This document shows positions 17,921-27,099 of a stretch of DNA of 64,000 nucleotides, piece by piece. The translations under genes and the position numbers were made by a program. Every line of letters begins with the position of its first letter. The first letter of the stretch is position 1. The stretch is from an uncultured Prevotella sp. (GTDB lineage: Bacteria > Bacteroidota > Bacteroidia > Bacteroidales > Bacteroidaceae), in NCBI GenBank assembly GCA_905196835.1, contig CAJJWN010000002.1:1-64000 (forward strand). The letters are read 5' to 3'. The notes beneath the pieces were generated by a model. The model was not told the origin of the DNA. It saw only the letters and a program-made list of their open reading frames with translations, and did not search any database.

Positions 17921-18737
17921 AATTTGGAAAACCATAGAAGGTTTTGATTTCAAGGAAATCTTGTTTGAAGAATTTGAGGGCATAGCTAAGATTACAATCA
18001 ACCGCCCACGTTACCGTAACGCCTTTACGCCGAGGACAACATGGGAAATGAGCCAGGCGTTCGCTTATTGTCGCGAGGCCCAGCGCATAGACGTTGTAAT
18101 ACTTACCGGAGCGGGCGACAAGGCGTTTTGCTCCGGTGGCGACATGCACGTGAAGGGGCGTGGCGGATATGTAGGCGAGGACGGTGTGCCACGCCTTAAC
18201 GTCCTTGATGTTCAAAAGCAGATTCGTTCTTTACCAAAACCTGTAATAGCGATGGTCAACGGATATGCCATAGGCGGAGGTCATGTATTGCATGTAGTGT
18301 GTGACCTGACAATAGCAAGTGAGAACGCCATATTCGGACAAACGGGGCCGAAAGTCGGTTCTTTTGACGCCGGCTTCGGTGCTTCTTACCTCGCACGCAT
18401 TGTAGGACAGAAGAAAGCACGCGAAATCTGGTTCATGTGCAGGCAGTATTCAGCCCATGAAGCTGAGCGAATGGGGCTTGTAAACTGTGTTGTACCGTTC
18501 GACGAACTGGAAGACACTTGCGTGGAATGGGCGCAAACCATGATGGAACGCAGCCCGTTGGCACTGCGCATGATAAAGGCAGGTCTCAACGCCGAACTTG
18601 ACGGACAAGCCGGCATACAAGAGCTCGCAGGTGACGCCACTATGCTTTATTACTTCCTTGACGAGGCACAGGAAGGCGGTAAGGCCTTTCTTGAAAAGCG
18701 CAAGCCCGACTTCAAGAAATATCCCAAGCTGCCTTGA
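17907..18737 (+). CDS. menB: 1,4-dihydroxy-2-naphthoyl-CoA synthase
   Basis: Crotonase-fold enzyme closing the naphthoate ring from OSB-CoA. 276 aa from ATG 17907, overlapping the menD end by 14 bp. Conserved [46 protein letters not shown] and the MenB-specific [32 protein letters not shown] block. Confidence 0.96.
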   Translation: MKENRIWKTIEGFDFKEILFEEFEGIAKITINRPRYRNAFTPRTTWEMSQAFAYCREAQRIDVVILTGAGDKAFCSGGDMHVKGRGGYVGEDGVPRLNVLDVQKQIRSLPKPVIAMVNGYAIGGGHVLHVVCDLTIASENAIFGQTGPKVGSFDAGFGASYLARIVGQKKAREIWFMCRQYSAHEAERMGLVNCVVPFDELEDTCVEWAQTMMERSPLALRMIKAGLNAELDGQAGIQELAGDATMLYYFLDEAQEGGKAFLEKRKPDFKKYPKLP

Positions 18738-18756
18738 TGCAAAAAACATTTCTCAA

Positions 18757-19788
18757 ATGAAATACAATATCAAAATAACTCCGCGGACATTCCACTTCAA
18801 GCAACCGGCAGGAACGTCGCGCGGAGTATATACCGAAAGGCAGTCGTGGCAGCTTGAACTTACCTCGCCCGACGCTCCTGACCATAAAGGAATAGGAGAG
18901 TGTGCCCCGTTGCCTGACCTAAGTTGCGATTACGGAGCTGATTATGCAGAAAGGTTGCGTGCCTTTTGTGATACTTTTGAACGCGAAGGAGCGGTTGATT
19001 ATGAGAAAATGAGAGAGTATCCTTCGATGCTATTCGGCTTGGAAACGGCTTTGGCTCATTTCAATTCTGGCACTACGGCTTTTTTCGATACGCCGTTCAG
19101 CCGTGGAGAAGAGGGCATACCGATAAATGGCCTTGTATGGATGGGCAGCTATGAGGAGATGCTTGGACGGATGGTAGAGAAAATCCGGCAAGGTTTTCAT
19201 TGCGTTAAGCTGAAAGTTGGTGCCATAGACTTCGACCATGAACTTGATTTGGTAAAGCGCATACGTAGTCGCTTTTCTCCTTCTGAAATAGAATTACGCC
19301 TTGATGCCAACGGAGGATTCACCCCTGAAGATGCCCTTTACAAACTTGAACTACTGTCGCAATACTCCGTGCATTCGATAGAGCAACCCATAAAGCCACG
19401 CCAATGGAGCTACATGGCAGAGCTGTGTCGGGAGTCACCGTTGCCAATCGCCCTTGACGAGGAACTTATCGGAGTCACCGATCCGTCGATGATGAAGTAC
19501 ATGCTAAACGTGATACGGCCTGCATACATAATACTTAAACCGTCTTTGCATGGTGGAATGTATGGCGTAAGGAAATGGATTGAGGCGGCCGACGACAATA
19601 ATGTCAAGACTTGGATAACCAGTGCGCTCGAAAGCAACATAGGTCTTAACGCCATCGCCCAGCTTGCCGCACAAGTATATGGCCCGAATATAACAATGCC
19701 GCAAGGCCTTGGCACAGGGCAGCTTTTTACCGACAATATCGACATGCCGATAGAAATACACGGGGACAAGCTTTATTATATTAAGTGA
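18757..19788 (+). CDS. menC: o-succinylbenzoate synthase
   Basis: Enolase-superfamily dehydratase making OSB. 343 aa from ATG 18757; the open frame extends upstream inside menB, but only downstream of this ATG does enolase sequence begin. Catalytic KLKVGAIDFD, metal ligands in LDANGGF, SIEQPI and ALDEELIG and the Lys in YIILKPSLHGG are present. The stop codon starts an AT-rich repeat. Confidence 0.92.
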   Translation: MKYNIKITPRTFHFKQPAGTSRGVYTERQSWQLELTSPDAPDHKGIGECAPLPDLSCDYGADYAERLRAFCDTFEREGAVDYEKMREYPSMLFGLETALAHFNSGTTAFFDTPFSRGEEGIPINGLVWMGSYEEMLGRMVEKIRQGFHCVKLKVGAIDFDHELDLVKRIRSRFSPSEIELRLDANGGFTPEDALYKLELLSQYSVHSIEQPIKPRQWSYMAELCRESPLPIALDEELIGVTDPSMMKYMLNVIRPAYIILKPSLHGGMYGVRKWIEAADDNNVKTWITSALESNIGLNAIAQLAAQVYGPNITMPQGLGTGQLFTDNIDMPIEIHGDKLYYIK

Positions 19789-19872
19789 AAAATGAATAAT
19801 GAAAAATGAATAATTTAAATGTTACTTGACAGTAAGTCATCTGTTTTTCATTATTCATTATTCATTTTTCAT
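19786..19872. repeat. AT-rich imperfect inverted repeat of TGAAAAATGAATAA units
   Basis: Two direct TGAAAAATGAATAAT copies on the left and the complementary ATTATTCATTTTTCA pattern on the right, around a 30-bp centre. Fills the menC-menE gap starting in the menC stop codon; could form a long weak hairpin in the men transcript. Confidence 0.7.
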
Positions 19873-19890
19873 TATAACTAATGTTTGTTT

Positions 19891-20886
19891 ATGGATTTAC
19901 AAGAGTTCCTTGACGAGTGGAACAATCAGTCTGATACAGTACTCGTACACACAAGTGGTTCGACAGGAAAACCCAAAGCCATGCGTGTGGAGAAACGCCG
20001 CATGGAGGCAAGCGCTCAGCTTACGTGCGACTTTCTCGGTCTGATGCCCGGTGATACGGCCCTGTTGTGTATGCCGCTCGACTATATTGCAGGGAAAATG
20101 GTCGTGGTGCGTTCCATAGTAAGAGGGTTGCGGCTTGTCAGCGTTAAGCCGTCAGGCCATCCGCTTGCAGGCATTGACGCGCCACCCACTTTTGCCGCGA
20201 TGGTACCCATGCAGGTGTACAACAGTTTGCAGACGGAGCGCGAACGCACCATGCTTGAAGCCGTAAAGCATCTGATTATTGGCGGGGGCGCCATTGACAA
20301 GACGCTCGAAACCGAGTTGCAAAACTTCCCGAATGCGGTGTGGAGTACTTACGGCATGACCGAAACGCTGTCGCACATAGCCATGCGCCGTATCAGCGGC
20401 AGCGATGCAGACTGCTGGTACACTCCGTTTGACGGTGTAAACGTGAGCCTTGACATGGACGGTTGTCTTGTGATAGACGCTCTGGCCGTATGTCCGTCAG
20501 TGCTCCATACAAACGACATTGCCGAGTTGCACGCCGACGGCCGCCGCTTCCGCATACTCGGGCGCAAAGACAACGTAATATGCAGCGGCGGCATAAAGAT
20601 AATGATGGAAAGCGTGGAAGACGCTCTCCTCCAGCATCTATCCGTGCCGTTCACCATAACCAAACGTGTTGACGCACGGCTGGGCGAGGCCGTCGTAATA
20701 TTGTATGAAGGGACGGACGCAATGATTGATACAGTAAAAGAAGTGTGCTTGCGTGTATTACCTAAGTATTGGCGGCCAAAGAATTATATTCCAATTAATC
20801 AAATCCCGATAACTGAAACTGGCAAACCGGCACGCGCCGAGGCGCAGCGAATTGCAAACGAAGCACATGCCGGTAGCTGTATGTAG
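19891..20886 (+). CDS. menE: o-succinylbenzoate-CoA ligase
   Basis: Adenylates and thioesterifies OSB for MenB. 331 aa, shorter than E. coli MenE (451 aa) because the N-terminal region is reduced, though the core is complete: LVHTSGSTGKPKAMRV P-loop, YGMTETLSHIA, ILGRKDNVICSGGIKI and the C-terminal PITETGKPARAE with the catalytic Lys. ATG 19891 chosen over TTG 19885. Last gene of the cluster; menA and menH are not in the window. Confidence 0.9.
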   Translation: MDLQEFLDEWNNQSDTVLVHTSGSTGKPKAMRVEKRRMEASAQLTCDFLGLMPGDTALLCMPLDYIAGKMVVVRSIVRGLRLVSVKPSGHPLAGIDAPPTFAAMVPMQVYNSLQTERERTMLEAVKHLIIGGGAIDKTLETELQNFPNAVWSTYGMTETLSHIAMRRISGSDADCWYTPFDGVNVSLDMDGCLVIDALAVCPSVLHTNDIAELHADGRRFRILGRKDNVICSGGIKIMMESVEDALLQHLSVPFTITKRVDARLGEAVVILYEGTDAMIDTVKEVCLRVLPKYWRPKNYIPINQIPITETGKPARAEAQRIANEAHAGSCM

Positions 20887-20901
20887 CAATGAAAAAGACA
20901 A

Positions 20902-20930
20902 GGGGAATGCCTATCGGTATTCCCCCGTAT
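20902..20930 (+). terminator. terminator of the men operon
   Basis: GGGGAATGCC / GGTATTCCCC stem with TATC loop, 15 bp after the menE stop; T-rich sequence follows. Confidence 0.72.
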
Positions 20931-20956
20931 TTTGTATTAACTTTTTCTGTTTTGCA

Positions 20957-21035
20957 ATATGCGGCATTTTGTCTTGTAAAAGGCCACATATTACAGTGTC
21001 AAAGACGGCTTTTTGCGAACCCAAAAGCCGTCTAT
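20957..21035. repeat. 22-bp-pitch palindrome array 3 (4 units)
   Basis: Centres 20963 (ATATGCGGCATTT), 20985 (AAAGGCCACATAT), 21007 (AAAGACGGCTTTT) and 21029 (AAAAGCCGTCTAT). Lies between convergent menE and thrC. The last two units can pair (AGACGGCTTTT / AAAAGCCGTCT). Confidence 0.82.
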
Positions 21036-21096
21036 TGCATGAAAGAACATTTGTGATGATGTTACATGTTCATTTCATGCAAGATATGATGTCGGC

Positions 21097-22422
21097 TTAA
21101 TCTGCATCTTTGACAAGGTATTGCTTGAAGTCGGCAAAGGCTTTTGTCATAGGTACAGACTGCTTTTCACCCTGCATAAAGGCTGCAAGACGCGGCGGTA
21201 TGGTTACGGATGCGCCGATGGCTTGTTCCACAGTTTCTTTGAATTTGGCAGGATGTGCCGTTTCAAGGAATACTCCCGTTTCGCCGGATGTCAAGTTTTC
21301 GGTCAATGCGCGCCAGCCGCACGCCCCGTGCGGGTCGAGTATATAACCGTTGTCATGGTAACATTCGGCCATTGCTTCGCGTATCTGTGCGTCAGAGTAT
21401 GCGGCTCCGCTGATGTCGGCTGATATGTCGGCGTGCGAATGGTGGTAAAGGTCAAGTATGCGTGCGAAGTTGCTCGGCGCGCCTACGTCCATGGCGTTGG
21501 CGATTGTCTGGATGCTTGGGCGTGGGTTGTATTCGCCTGTACGCAGATATTCAAGGAACACGTCGTTGGCGTTGTTGGCCGCAATGAAACTTTTTACGGG
21601 CAGCCCCATGCGCTTTGCGAAGAGGCCAGCCGTGATGTTGCCGAAGTTGCCGCTTGGCACGCAGAACACCAAGTTTTCTGCTAGTCCGCGTTCTTTCATC
21701 CTTGCGTATGCGTTGAAATAATAGAATGCTTGGGGAAGGAAGCGCGCCACATTGATTGAATTTGCCGACGTAAGGCACAGCCTTCCGTTAAGCTCTTGGT
21801 CGGCAAAAGCGTCCTTGACAAGAGCCTGGCAGTCGTCGAACGTGCCGTCTACTTCAAGTGCGGTGATGTTGCGTCCGAGGGTTGTAAACTGGCATTCCTG
21901 TATTTTGCTGACCTTGCCTTTGGGATAGAGCACATATACGTGTATGCCGTCCACGCCGAGGAATCCGTTGGCAACGGCCGAGCCGGTGTCGCCACTGGTA
22001 GCTACGAGCACGTTGACGGTCTCGTTCTTCTGCCTGCCTGTAAGCTTGCCCTTGCTTATGAAGTATGCAAGCATACGCGCCATGAAGCGTGCGCCTACGT
22101 CTTTGAATGCGAGCGTGGGGCCGTGGAACAGCTCAAGTGCCCATATGTCGCCGCCTACGTTGACGACGGGGCAGTCGAACGACAGCGTGTCATACACGAT
22201 AGCTTCCAGTTTGTCAGCCTCAATGTCTTCGCCGAAAAAGGCTTTCGCCACTTCAAAGGATATTTCCTGGAATGTCTTATGCTCTATGCTCTGGAAGAAA
22301 TCCGCAGGCAAGCTTTCTATTCTCTCCGGCATGTACAGTCCGCGGTCGGGCGCAAGTCCCTTGATTACGGCTTCGTCCAGCGATGCCGGTTGTGCCCGTT
22401 TGTTTGTGCTGTAATATCTCAT
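21097..22422 (-). CDS. thrC: threonine synthase
   Basis: PLP enzyme converting O-phosphohomoserine to threonine. 441 aa. MRYYSTNKRAQPASLDEAVIKGLAPDRGLYMPE is the standard N-terminus; PLP Lys is in GPTLAFKDVGARFM; SGDTGSAVANGF and VPSGNFGNITAG bind phosphate and cofactor. Last gene of the minus-strand run thrA-apgM-thrC. Confidence 0.96.
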   Translation of the reverse strand: MRYYSTNKRAQPASLDEAVIKGLAPDRGLYMPERIESLPADFFQSIEHKTFQEISFEVAKAFFGEDIEADKLEAIVYDTLSFDCPVVNVGGDIWALELFHGPTLAFKDVGARFMARMLAYFISKGKLTGRQKNETVNVLVATSGDTGSAVANGFLGVDGIHVYVLYPKGKVSKIQECQFTTLGRNITALEVDGTFDDCQALVKDAFADQELNGRLCLTSANSINVARFLPQAFYYFNAYARMKERGLAENLVFCVPSGNFGNITAGLFAKRMGLPVKSFIAANNANDVFLEYLRTGEYNPRPSIQTIANAMDVGAPSNFARILDLYHHSHADISADISGAAYSDAQIREAMAECYHDNGYILDPHGACGWRALTENLTSGETGVFLETAHPAKFKETVEQAIGASVTIPPRLAAFMQGEKQSVPMTKAFADFKQYLVKDAD

Positions 22423-22479
22423 ACTTGGGTGTTAGGTATGTTCTTGCTTGGTGTTTTATAAATAAATGTATGGCATTGC

Positions 22480-23700
22480 TCACTCTCCGTCGCATAGGAA
22501 TGTCTGCATGAATTCGCCAAGTTTAAGCATTCCGTATGCTCCATCGGCGCAACTCATCTCGTCGTAAGCCTGCACCGTGTCCGGCTCTATTCCCTGATGC
22601 CATATAGCGAAGGGCACAGGCTCGTTTACATGTGTGCGCACTTCAACCGGGGTAGGGTGGTCGGGAAGCAGGGCGATGCTTACAGGCATGTCGTGCCACG
22701 ACTTTACTTCCTCTATAATTGGGCGCACGAGCCTTGCGTCAAGATTCTCTATTGTCTTGAGTTTTAGCGCGAGGTCACCGTCATGTCCGGCCTCGTCGCT
22801 GGCCTCAACGTGCAGATAGACAAAGTCGTGTGTGCGCAGAGCGTCGAGCGCGGCCTGCGCCTTGCCTTCATAGTTGGTGTCGGCCAGACCCGTAGCTCCT
22901 TCTACTTTGATTATTTCCAGTCCGGCATAATGCCCAATGCCGCGAATAAGGTCTACGGCGGAAATCACCGCTCCGCTTTTTATCTGCGGATATATGTCGG
23001 CCAGTTTCTTCATGTCTGGTCTGTAACCGCCGCCCCAAGGCCAGATGCTTAATGTTTCCTTGTCTGTGTGCGGCAGTATTTCTTGCGATTTCAGGATGAG
23101 GTCGTTTATCAGGTTTGCCGTCTCTTGTGCTGTCATGCGTGCGCCGTCGTGTTTGTTTTCCCATCCTGGTTCAGGCTTTACCATGAGCGGCAGCCATGGC
23201 TCGTCGGGGTGGTCGTGCGGCGGGGCGCACACTATGTGCTTGTTGGCGTTCCTGATTACGAGCAGGTTTCGGTACTGTATGCCCGTTATGAAGCGTATGC
23301 AGTCATTGCCGAGGCTGGCGTTCAGGAGTTTTATCAATGCGTCGCTTTGCTCCGTGGTGAGGTGTCCGCCGTGGTGGTTTTTTATCCTGCCGTCGGCCAA
23401 TGTTATGATGTTGCAGCGCATAGCCATGTCGTCAGGGAGCATGTCGTAGCCTATGCTTGCCGCCTCAAGTGGCCCGCGCCCTTCGTACACCTTGTTAAGG
23501 TCGTAGCCAAGGATGGCCGTGTTGGCCACTTCGCTGCCCGGATGGAAGCCGTCGGGTATGGTTACGAGGCGGCCTGTGCGGCCTTCGCGCGCCAGCATGT
23601 CCATATATGGCTTGCTGGCGTATTGCAGGAGAGTCTTGCCGCCAAGCCTTCCGACAGGGTGGTCGGCCATGCCGTCGCCGAGTATTATGAGGTGTTTCAT
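22480..23700 (-). CDS. apgM: ApgM-type phosphoglycerate mutase homologue, likely homoserine kinase
   Basis: 406 aa of the archaeal-type cofactor-independent phosphoglycerate mutase family in the alkaline-phosphatase superfamily: ILGDGMADHPVGRLGGKTLL, PDGFHPGSEVANTAILGYD, EGRGPLEAASIGYD, HVEASDEAGHDGD and LLPDHPTPV. It sits between aspartokinase/homoserine dehydrogenase and threonine synthase, exactly where homoserine kinase is needed, and no GHMP-type ThrB is seen here. Family members in this context are thought to act as an alternative homoserine kinase; that is established for the family only in part and inferred here. Confidence 0.85.
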   Translation of the reverse strand: MKHLIILGDGMADHPVGRLGGKTLLQYASKPYMDMLAREGRTGRLVTIPDGFHPGSEVANTAILGYDLNKVYEGRGPLEAASIGYDMLPDDMAMRCNIITLADGRIKNHHGGHLTTEQSDALIKLLNASLGNDCIRFITGIQYRNLLVIRNANKHIVCAPPHDHPDEPWLPLMVKPEPGWENKHDGARMTAQETANLINDLILKSQEILPHTDKETLSIWPWGGGYRPDMKKLADIYPQIKSGAVISAVDLIRGIGHYAGLEIIKVEGATGLADTNYEGKAQAALDALRTHDFVYLHVEASDEAGHDGDLALKLKTIENLDARLVRPIIEEVKSWHDMPVSIALLPDHPTPVEVRTHVNEPVPFAIWHQGIEPDTVQAYDEMSCADGAYGMLKLGEFMQTFLCDGE

Positions 23701-23721
23701 TTTGCTGGAACTGCTTGAAAA

Positions 23722-26157
23722 TCAGATATTGGCTATGCTCATGATGTTGGCGAACACACCGGCGGCGGTCACGCTTGCACCGGCTCCATAGCCTTGTATG
23801 AGCATAGGGTATTCCTTGTAACGCTCAGTAGTAAGCATTACGATGTTGTTTGAGCCTTCGAGGTTGTAGAACGGATGCCCCTTTTCAACCTCTTGCAGCG
23901 ACACGCTGGTGTGTCCCATGTCCATCTTTGCCACGAAACGCCAACGCTTGCCCTCTGCCTCGAGCTGCTTGCGGCGTTGCTCGAAACCGTCGTCCAGTTG
24001 CGGCAAGTTCTTCCAAAAGTCGTCAAGCGTGCCGTTAAACAGTGCTTCAGGTATGAACAGATGCTTCTCCACATCGTCTATCTCTACTTTATATCCGGCC
24101 TCACGCGTAAGTATTACGAGCTTGCGCACAACGTCAGTGCCGCTCAAGTCGATGCGTGGGTCGGGCTCGCTGTAGCCTTGCTCCTTGGCGCGGCGCACTG
24201 TTTCAGAGAACGGAACGTCGGCGGAAATCTCGTTGAAGATGAAGTTAAGCGTGCCGCTCAGCACCGCTTCTATTTTTAGTATGCGGTCGCCTGAGTTGCA
24301 CAGGTCGTTTATAGTCCCGATGATGGGCAGGCCTGCGCCTACGTTTGTCTCGAAGCGGAACTTCACGCCGCGTGCCAACGCCGTCTTTTTAAGCCTTACA
24401 TAGCTGCCGTAATCTGACGACGCGGCGATTTTGTTGGCTGCTATGACCGATATGTTGTGCTCAAGGAACTCCTGATACAGCGCGGCCACCTCCTTGCTTG
24501 CGGTGCAGTCAACAAACACGCTGTTAAATATGTTCATGCCGATTACCTCGTCACGCAGGTGGGCGGTGTTGCTTTCATCCGAGTGTTGCAGCAACTCGTG
24601 GAAGTTGTCAAGGTCGATGCCGTCGCGGTTGAATATGGCGTGCGTGCTGCTGGCTATGCCCACAACGTTTAGTTTTAGCCTGCGGTTGAGCTTCAGCTCC
24701 TCGTATTGCGACTGGATTTGCTCAATCAGCTTGTTGCCAACGGTGCCTACGCCGCAGATGAAAAGGTTGAGCACGTTGTATTCAGACAGGAAGAACGAGT
24801 CGTGCAGCACGTTGAGAGACTTCCTAAGGCTCTTGCCGCTGACTACGAACGATATGTTTGTCTCCGACGCTCCTTGTGCACAGGCTATTACGCTGATGCC
24901 GCTGCGGCCGAGCGTGCCGAATAGCTTGCCGGCGATACCCGGCGTATGCTTCATGTTTTCGCCCACTATGGCTATTGTGGCAAGGCCGCTTTCGGCGTGC
25001 ATGGGGAACATTGCGCCCGTTTCAATCTCTTTGGCAAACTCGGCGTCGAGCACCTTCACCGCCTCTTCCGCGTCAGAGTCTTTGACGGCTATTGACGTGG
25101 AGTTCTCCGACGAAGCCTGGCTGACGAGGAAAACCGATATGCCGTTGACCGCCAAGGCCGTGAATATGCGTCGGTTGACGCCGATTACACCTACCATTGA
25201 AAGGCCCGTAACGGTAATCAGCGTTGTGCCGCTGATGCTCGATATGCCCTTGATGGCCTTGCTGTCGTTGCTGGCCTTTTCCTTTATTATAGTGCCGGGA
25301 TTGTCAGGATTGAACGTGTTTTTTACCTTGATGGGTATGTTCTTCACGCATACCGGGTATATCGTGGGCGGATAGATTACCTTCGCGCCGAAGTTGCACA
25401 GCTCCATCGCCTCCTTGTAACTAAGCTCGTTGATGGTGTACGCCGTGCGTATTACCTTCGGGTCGGCGGTCATGAAGCCGTCAACGTCGGTCCATATCTC
25501 AAGCACTTCGGCATCGAGCGCGGCCGCGATGATGGCCGCGGTATAGTCGCTTCCGCCGCGGCCGAGGTTGGTAGTCTCGCCCGTGTGTTCGTCGCGGCTG
25601 ATGAAGCCCGGCACGACAGATATTTTTGGCAGTTCCTTGAAAGCGTCGCATACCAGCCGGGCGGTAAGCTCGCTGTCAAGCACGTTCTTGTTGTTCTTAT
25701 GTTCGGTCTTGATGAATTCCCTTGCGTCAAGCAGCTTCGCGTTCTTAATCAGCGCAGCCGTGATGTTCGAGCTAAGGCGTTCGCCGTAGCTTACGATGGC
25801 GTTCTGCGTCTTCTCGCTAAGGTCATGGATTAGGTAAACGCCGTAATAAATACTCTTAAGCTGCTCAAACAATGCGTCAACGGCGTTGAACAAGTCCTCG
25901 CGCTTCTTAGGTTCGGTGATGATGGTGTCTATCATCTTGTGGTGGCGCGCCACCATCGCGTCAAACTCTTCCTTATACCTATCGTCGCCGCGGAGCGCGA
26001 ACTGGGCGGTGGAGAGCAGCTTGTCTGTTATTCCGCCAAGCGCGCTTACAACAACTACTACGGGCTGGCGCCTGGCTTCTCTCTCTACAATTCTCTTTAA
26101 GCACAGTATGCTTTTAACGGAACCTACGGATGTTCCTCCAAACTTTAATACTTTCAT
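23722..26157 (-). CDS. thrA: bifunctional aspartokinase / homoserine dehydrogenase
   Basis: 811-aa fusion. The N-terminal aspartokinase starts KFGGTSVGS and contains LGRGGSDYTAAIIAAAL. Two ACT domains (about residues 310-455; TLITVTGLSMVGVIGVNRRIF and IAIVGENMKHTPGIAGKLF) give feedback control by threonine in homologues. The homoserine dehydrogenase follows from about 465 (ICGVGTVGNKL; VAANKIAASSDYGSY; GAGLPIIGTINDL; GYSEPDPRIDLSGTDV). Provides homoserine for Thr and the Met branch. First gene of the thr operon. Confidence 0.97.
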   Translation of the reverse strand: MKVLKFGGTSVGSVKSILCLKRIVEREARRQPVVVVVSALGGITDKLLSTAQFALRGDDRYKEEFDAMVARHHKMIDTIITEPKKREDLFNAVDALFEQLKSIYYGVYLIHDLSEKTQNAIVSYGERLSSNITAALIKNAKLLDAREFIKTEHKNNKNVLDSELTARLVCDAFKELPKISVVPGFISRDEHTGETTNLGRGGSDYTAAIIAAALDAEVLEIWTDVDGFMTADPKVIRTAYTINELSYKEAMELCNFGAKVIYPPTIYPVCVKNIPIKVKNTFNPDNPGTIIKEKASNDSKAIKGISSISGTTLITVTGLSMVGVIGVNRRIFTALAVNGISVFLVSQASSENSTSIAVKDSDAEEAVKVLDAEFAKEIETGAMFPMHAESGLATIAIVGENMKHTPGIAGKLFGTLGRSGISVIACAQGASETNISFVVSGKSLRKSLNVLHDSFFLSEYNVLNLFICGVGTVGNKLIEQIQSQYEELKLNRRLKLNVVGIASSTHAIFNRDGIDLDNFHELLQHSDESNTAHLRDEVIGMNIFNSVFVDCTASKEVAALYQEFLEHNISVIAANKIAASSDYGSYVRLKKTALARGVKFRFETNVGAGLPIIGTINDLCNSGDRILKIEAVLSGTLNFIFNEISADVPFSETVRRAKEQGYSEPDPRIDLSGTDVVRKLVILTREAGYKVEIDDVEKHLFIPEALFNGTLDDFWKNLPQLDDGFEQRRKQLEAEGKRWRFVAKMDMGHTSVSLQEVEKGHPFYNLEGSNNIVMLTTERYKEYPMLIQGYGAGASVTAAGVFANIMSIANI

Positions 26158-26218
26158 TTCTTCGTGTTATTTGTCTTGAGAGCCTTGATACAACCAAGGC
26201 GTGTTCTCTGTTAATGAC

Positions 26219-26404
26219 GGCAAATATAGTGAAAGGCGAGCGCAATGACAAGCAAAAAACGCAGCTTTTTAGACTGTCATTGCCGAGCCGCATCCTATAT
26301 TCGCGCGGCAAATATAGTGAAAGGCGAGTGCAATGACAAGCAAAAAACGCAGCTTTTTAGATTGGCATTGCCGAGCCGCATCCTATATTCGCGCAGCAAA
26401 AATA
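26219..26404. repeat. 88-bp tandem repeat, 2 copies plus a partial third
   Basis: Copies start at 26219 and 26307, differ at about 3 of 88 positions, and a third begins at 26395 but fades after about 10 bp. Each holds a GCAATGACA / TGTCATTGC inverted repeat (intact in copy 1, damaged in copy 2) and begins GGCAAATATAG, which on the minus strand reads TATATTTG, a TAnnTTTG-type -7 element facing thrA. The 26158-27099 gap also holds palindrome array 4; otherwise I see no gene in it. Confidence 0.88.
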
Positions 26405-26693
26405 GCAAAATTTATTTTTACGGCAACCTTTTTCTTAATTTAAATGACGATTTTAGGCGAAAATGTGTGATTTTGTTACACTTCTCCGCCTGTCAATGTC
26501 ACATTTGTTGCTGTCGATGCGTACGCCTTTGCTCTGCCGATGACACATTGCCACGCTATCCGGCAGTTTGCTTTCACATTGATTTTGCTTGACGCTGTAG
26601 AACGGCCTCGCCGTAAAATTATCGGCCGTTGGGCGCAAAAACGCGAGTCTGGAGTGTGCAATTACAAATGGTTTAATGACAGGGCGTTGCAGC

Positions 26694-26903
26694 GATAACG
26701 GCTGAAGTGTGCAATAAAAACGGTTCCAAAAGACATGAAAGCCGTCCTCTCAAGTAGTGAAAGCCGTCCGGAAGGATAGTGATAACGGCCTTTAAGGGTG
26801 GTAATGACGGCTTTTAAGGAGTGAAAAGACGGCCTTTGACAGCCTTAACAGCCGTCAAAGAGAACAATAACTGCCGCTTTTGGTAATGAAAAGGACAGTT
26901 CTG
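26694..26903. repeat. 22-bp-pitch palindrome array 4 (about 10 units, the longest)
   Basis: Centres at 26700, 26722, 26743, 26765, 26787, 26809, 26831, 26853, 26875 and 26897: eight steps of 22 bp and one of 21. The unit at 26831 is the perfect AAAGACGGCCTTT; outer ones are degraded. Orientation of the asymmetric core (CCGTC or GACGG) changes along the array. It lies between divergent thrA and an esterase gene. Confidence 0.85.
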
Positions 26904-27072
26904 GCCACACTCGTTTTCCTATTCCAGCATAATTCCCGTACATTCCCGTTTTGACATAATGACATGTATTCTTGGATTTTAGTTGGCACATTGGCTTGCA
27001 GTTATCAACCATATATGTTGTCAAAAATTGTGAAAATAATAGCTCGTACGGTGGTATTATTTGTAAAATCAT

Positions 27073-27080
27073 TAACTTTG
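27073..27080 (+). promoter_or_regulatory. -7 element for the esterase gene (TAACTTTG)
   Basis: TAnnTTTG 20 bp before the start codon; no clear -33 element. Confidence 0.5.
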
Positions 27081-27099
27081 CACTAAAAACATACAGACA

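Noticed and set aside
23068..23718. Plus-strand frame of 216 codons opposite apgM
   Set aside because: Antisense shadow; no recognisable sequence. Same for 21796-22461 opposite thrC.
24494..25375. 293-codon open frame on the plus strand inside thrA
   Set aside because: Antisense to a certain aspartokinase/homoserine dehydrogenase; low-complexity Ser/Thr/Met/Leu sequence.
26161..26218. Attenuator for thrA
   Set aside because: A small GCCTTG/CAAGGC hairpin is present but has no T run and no Thr/Ile-rich leader frame.
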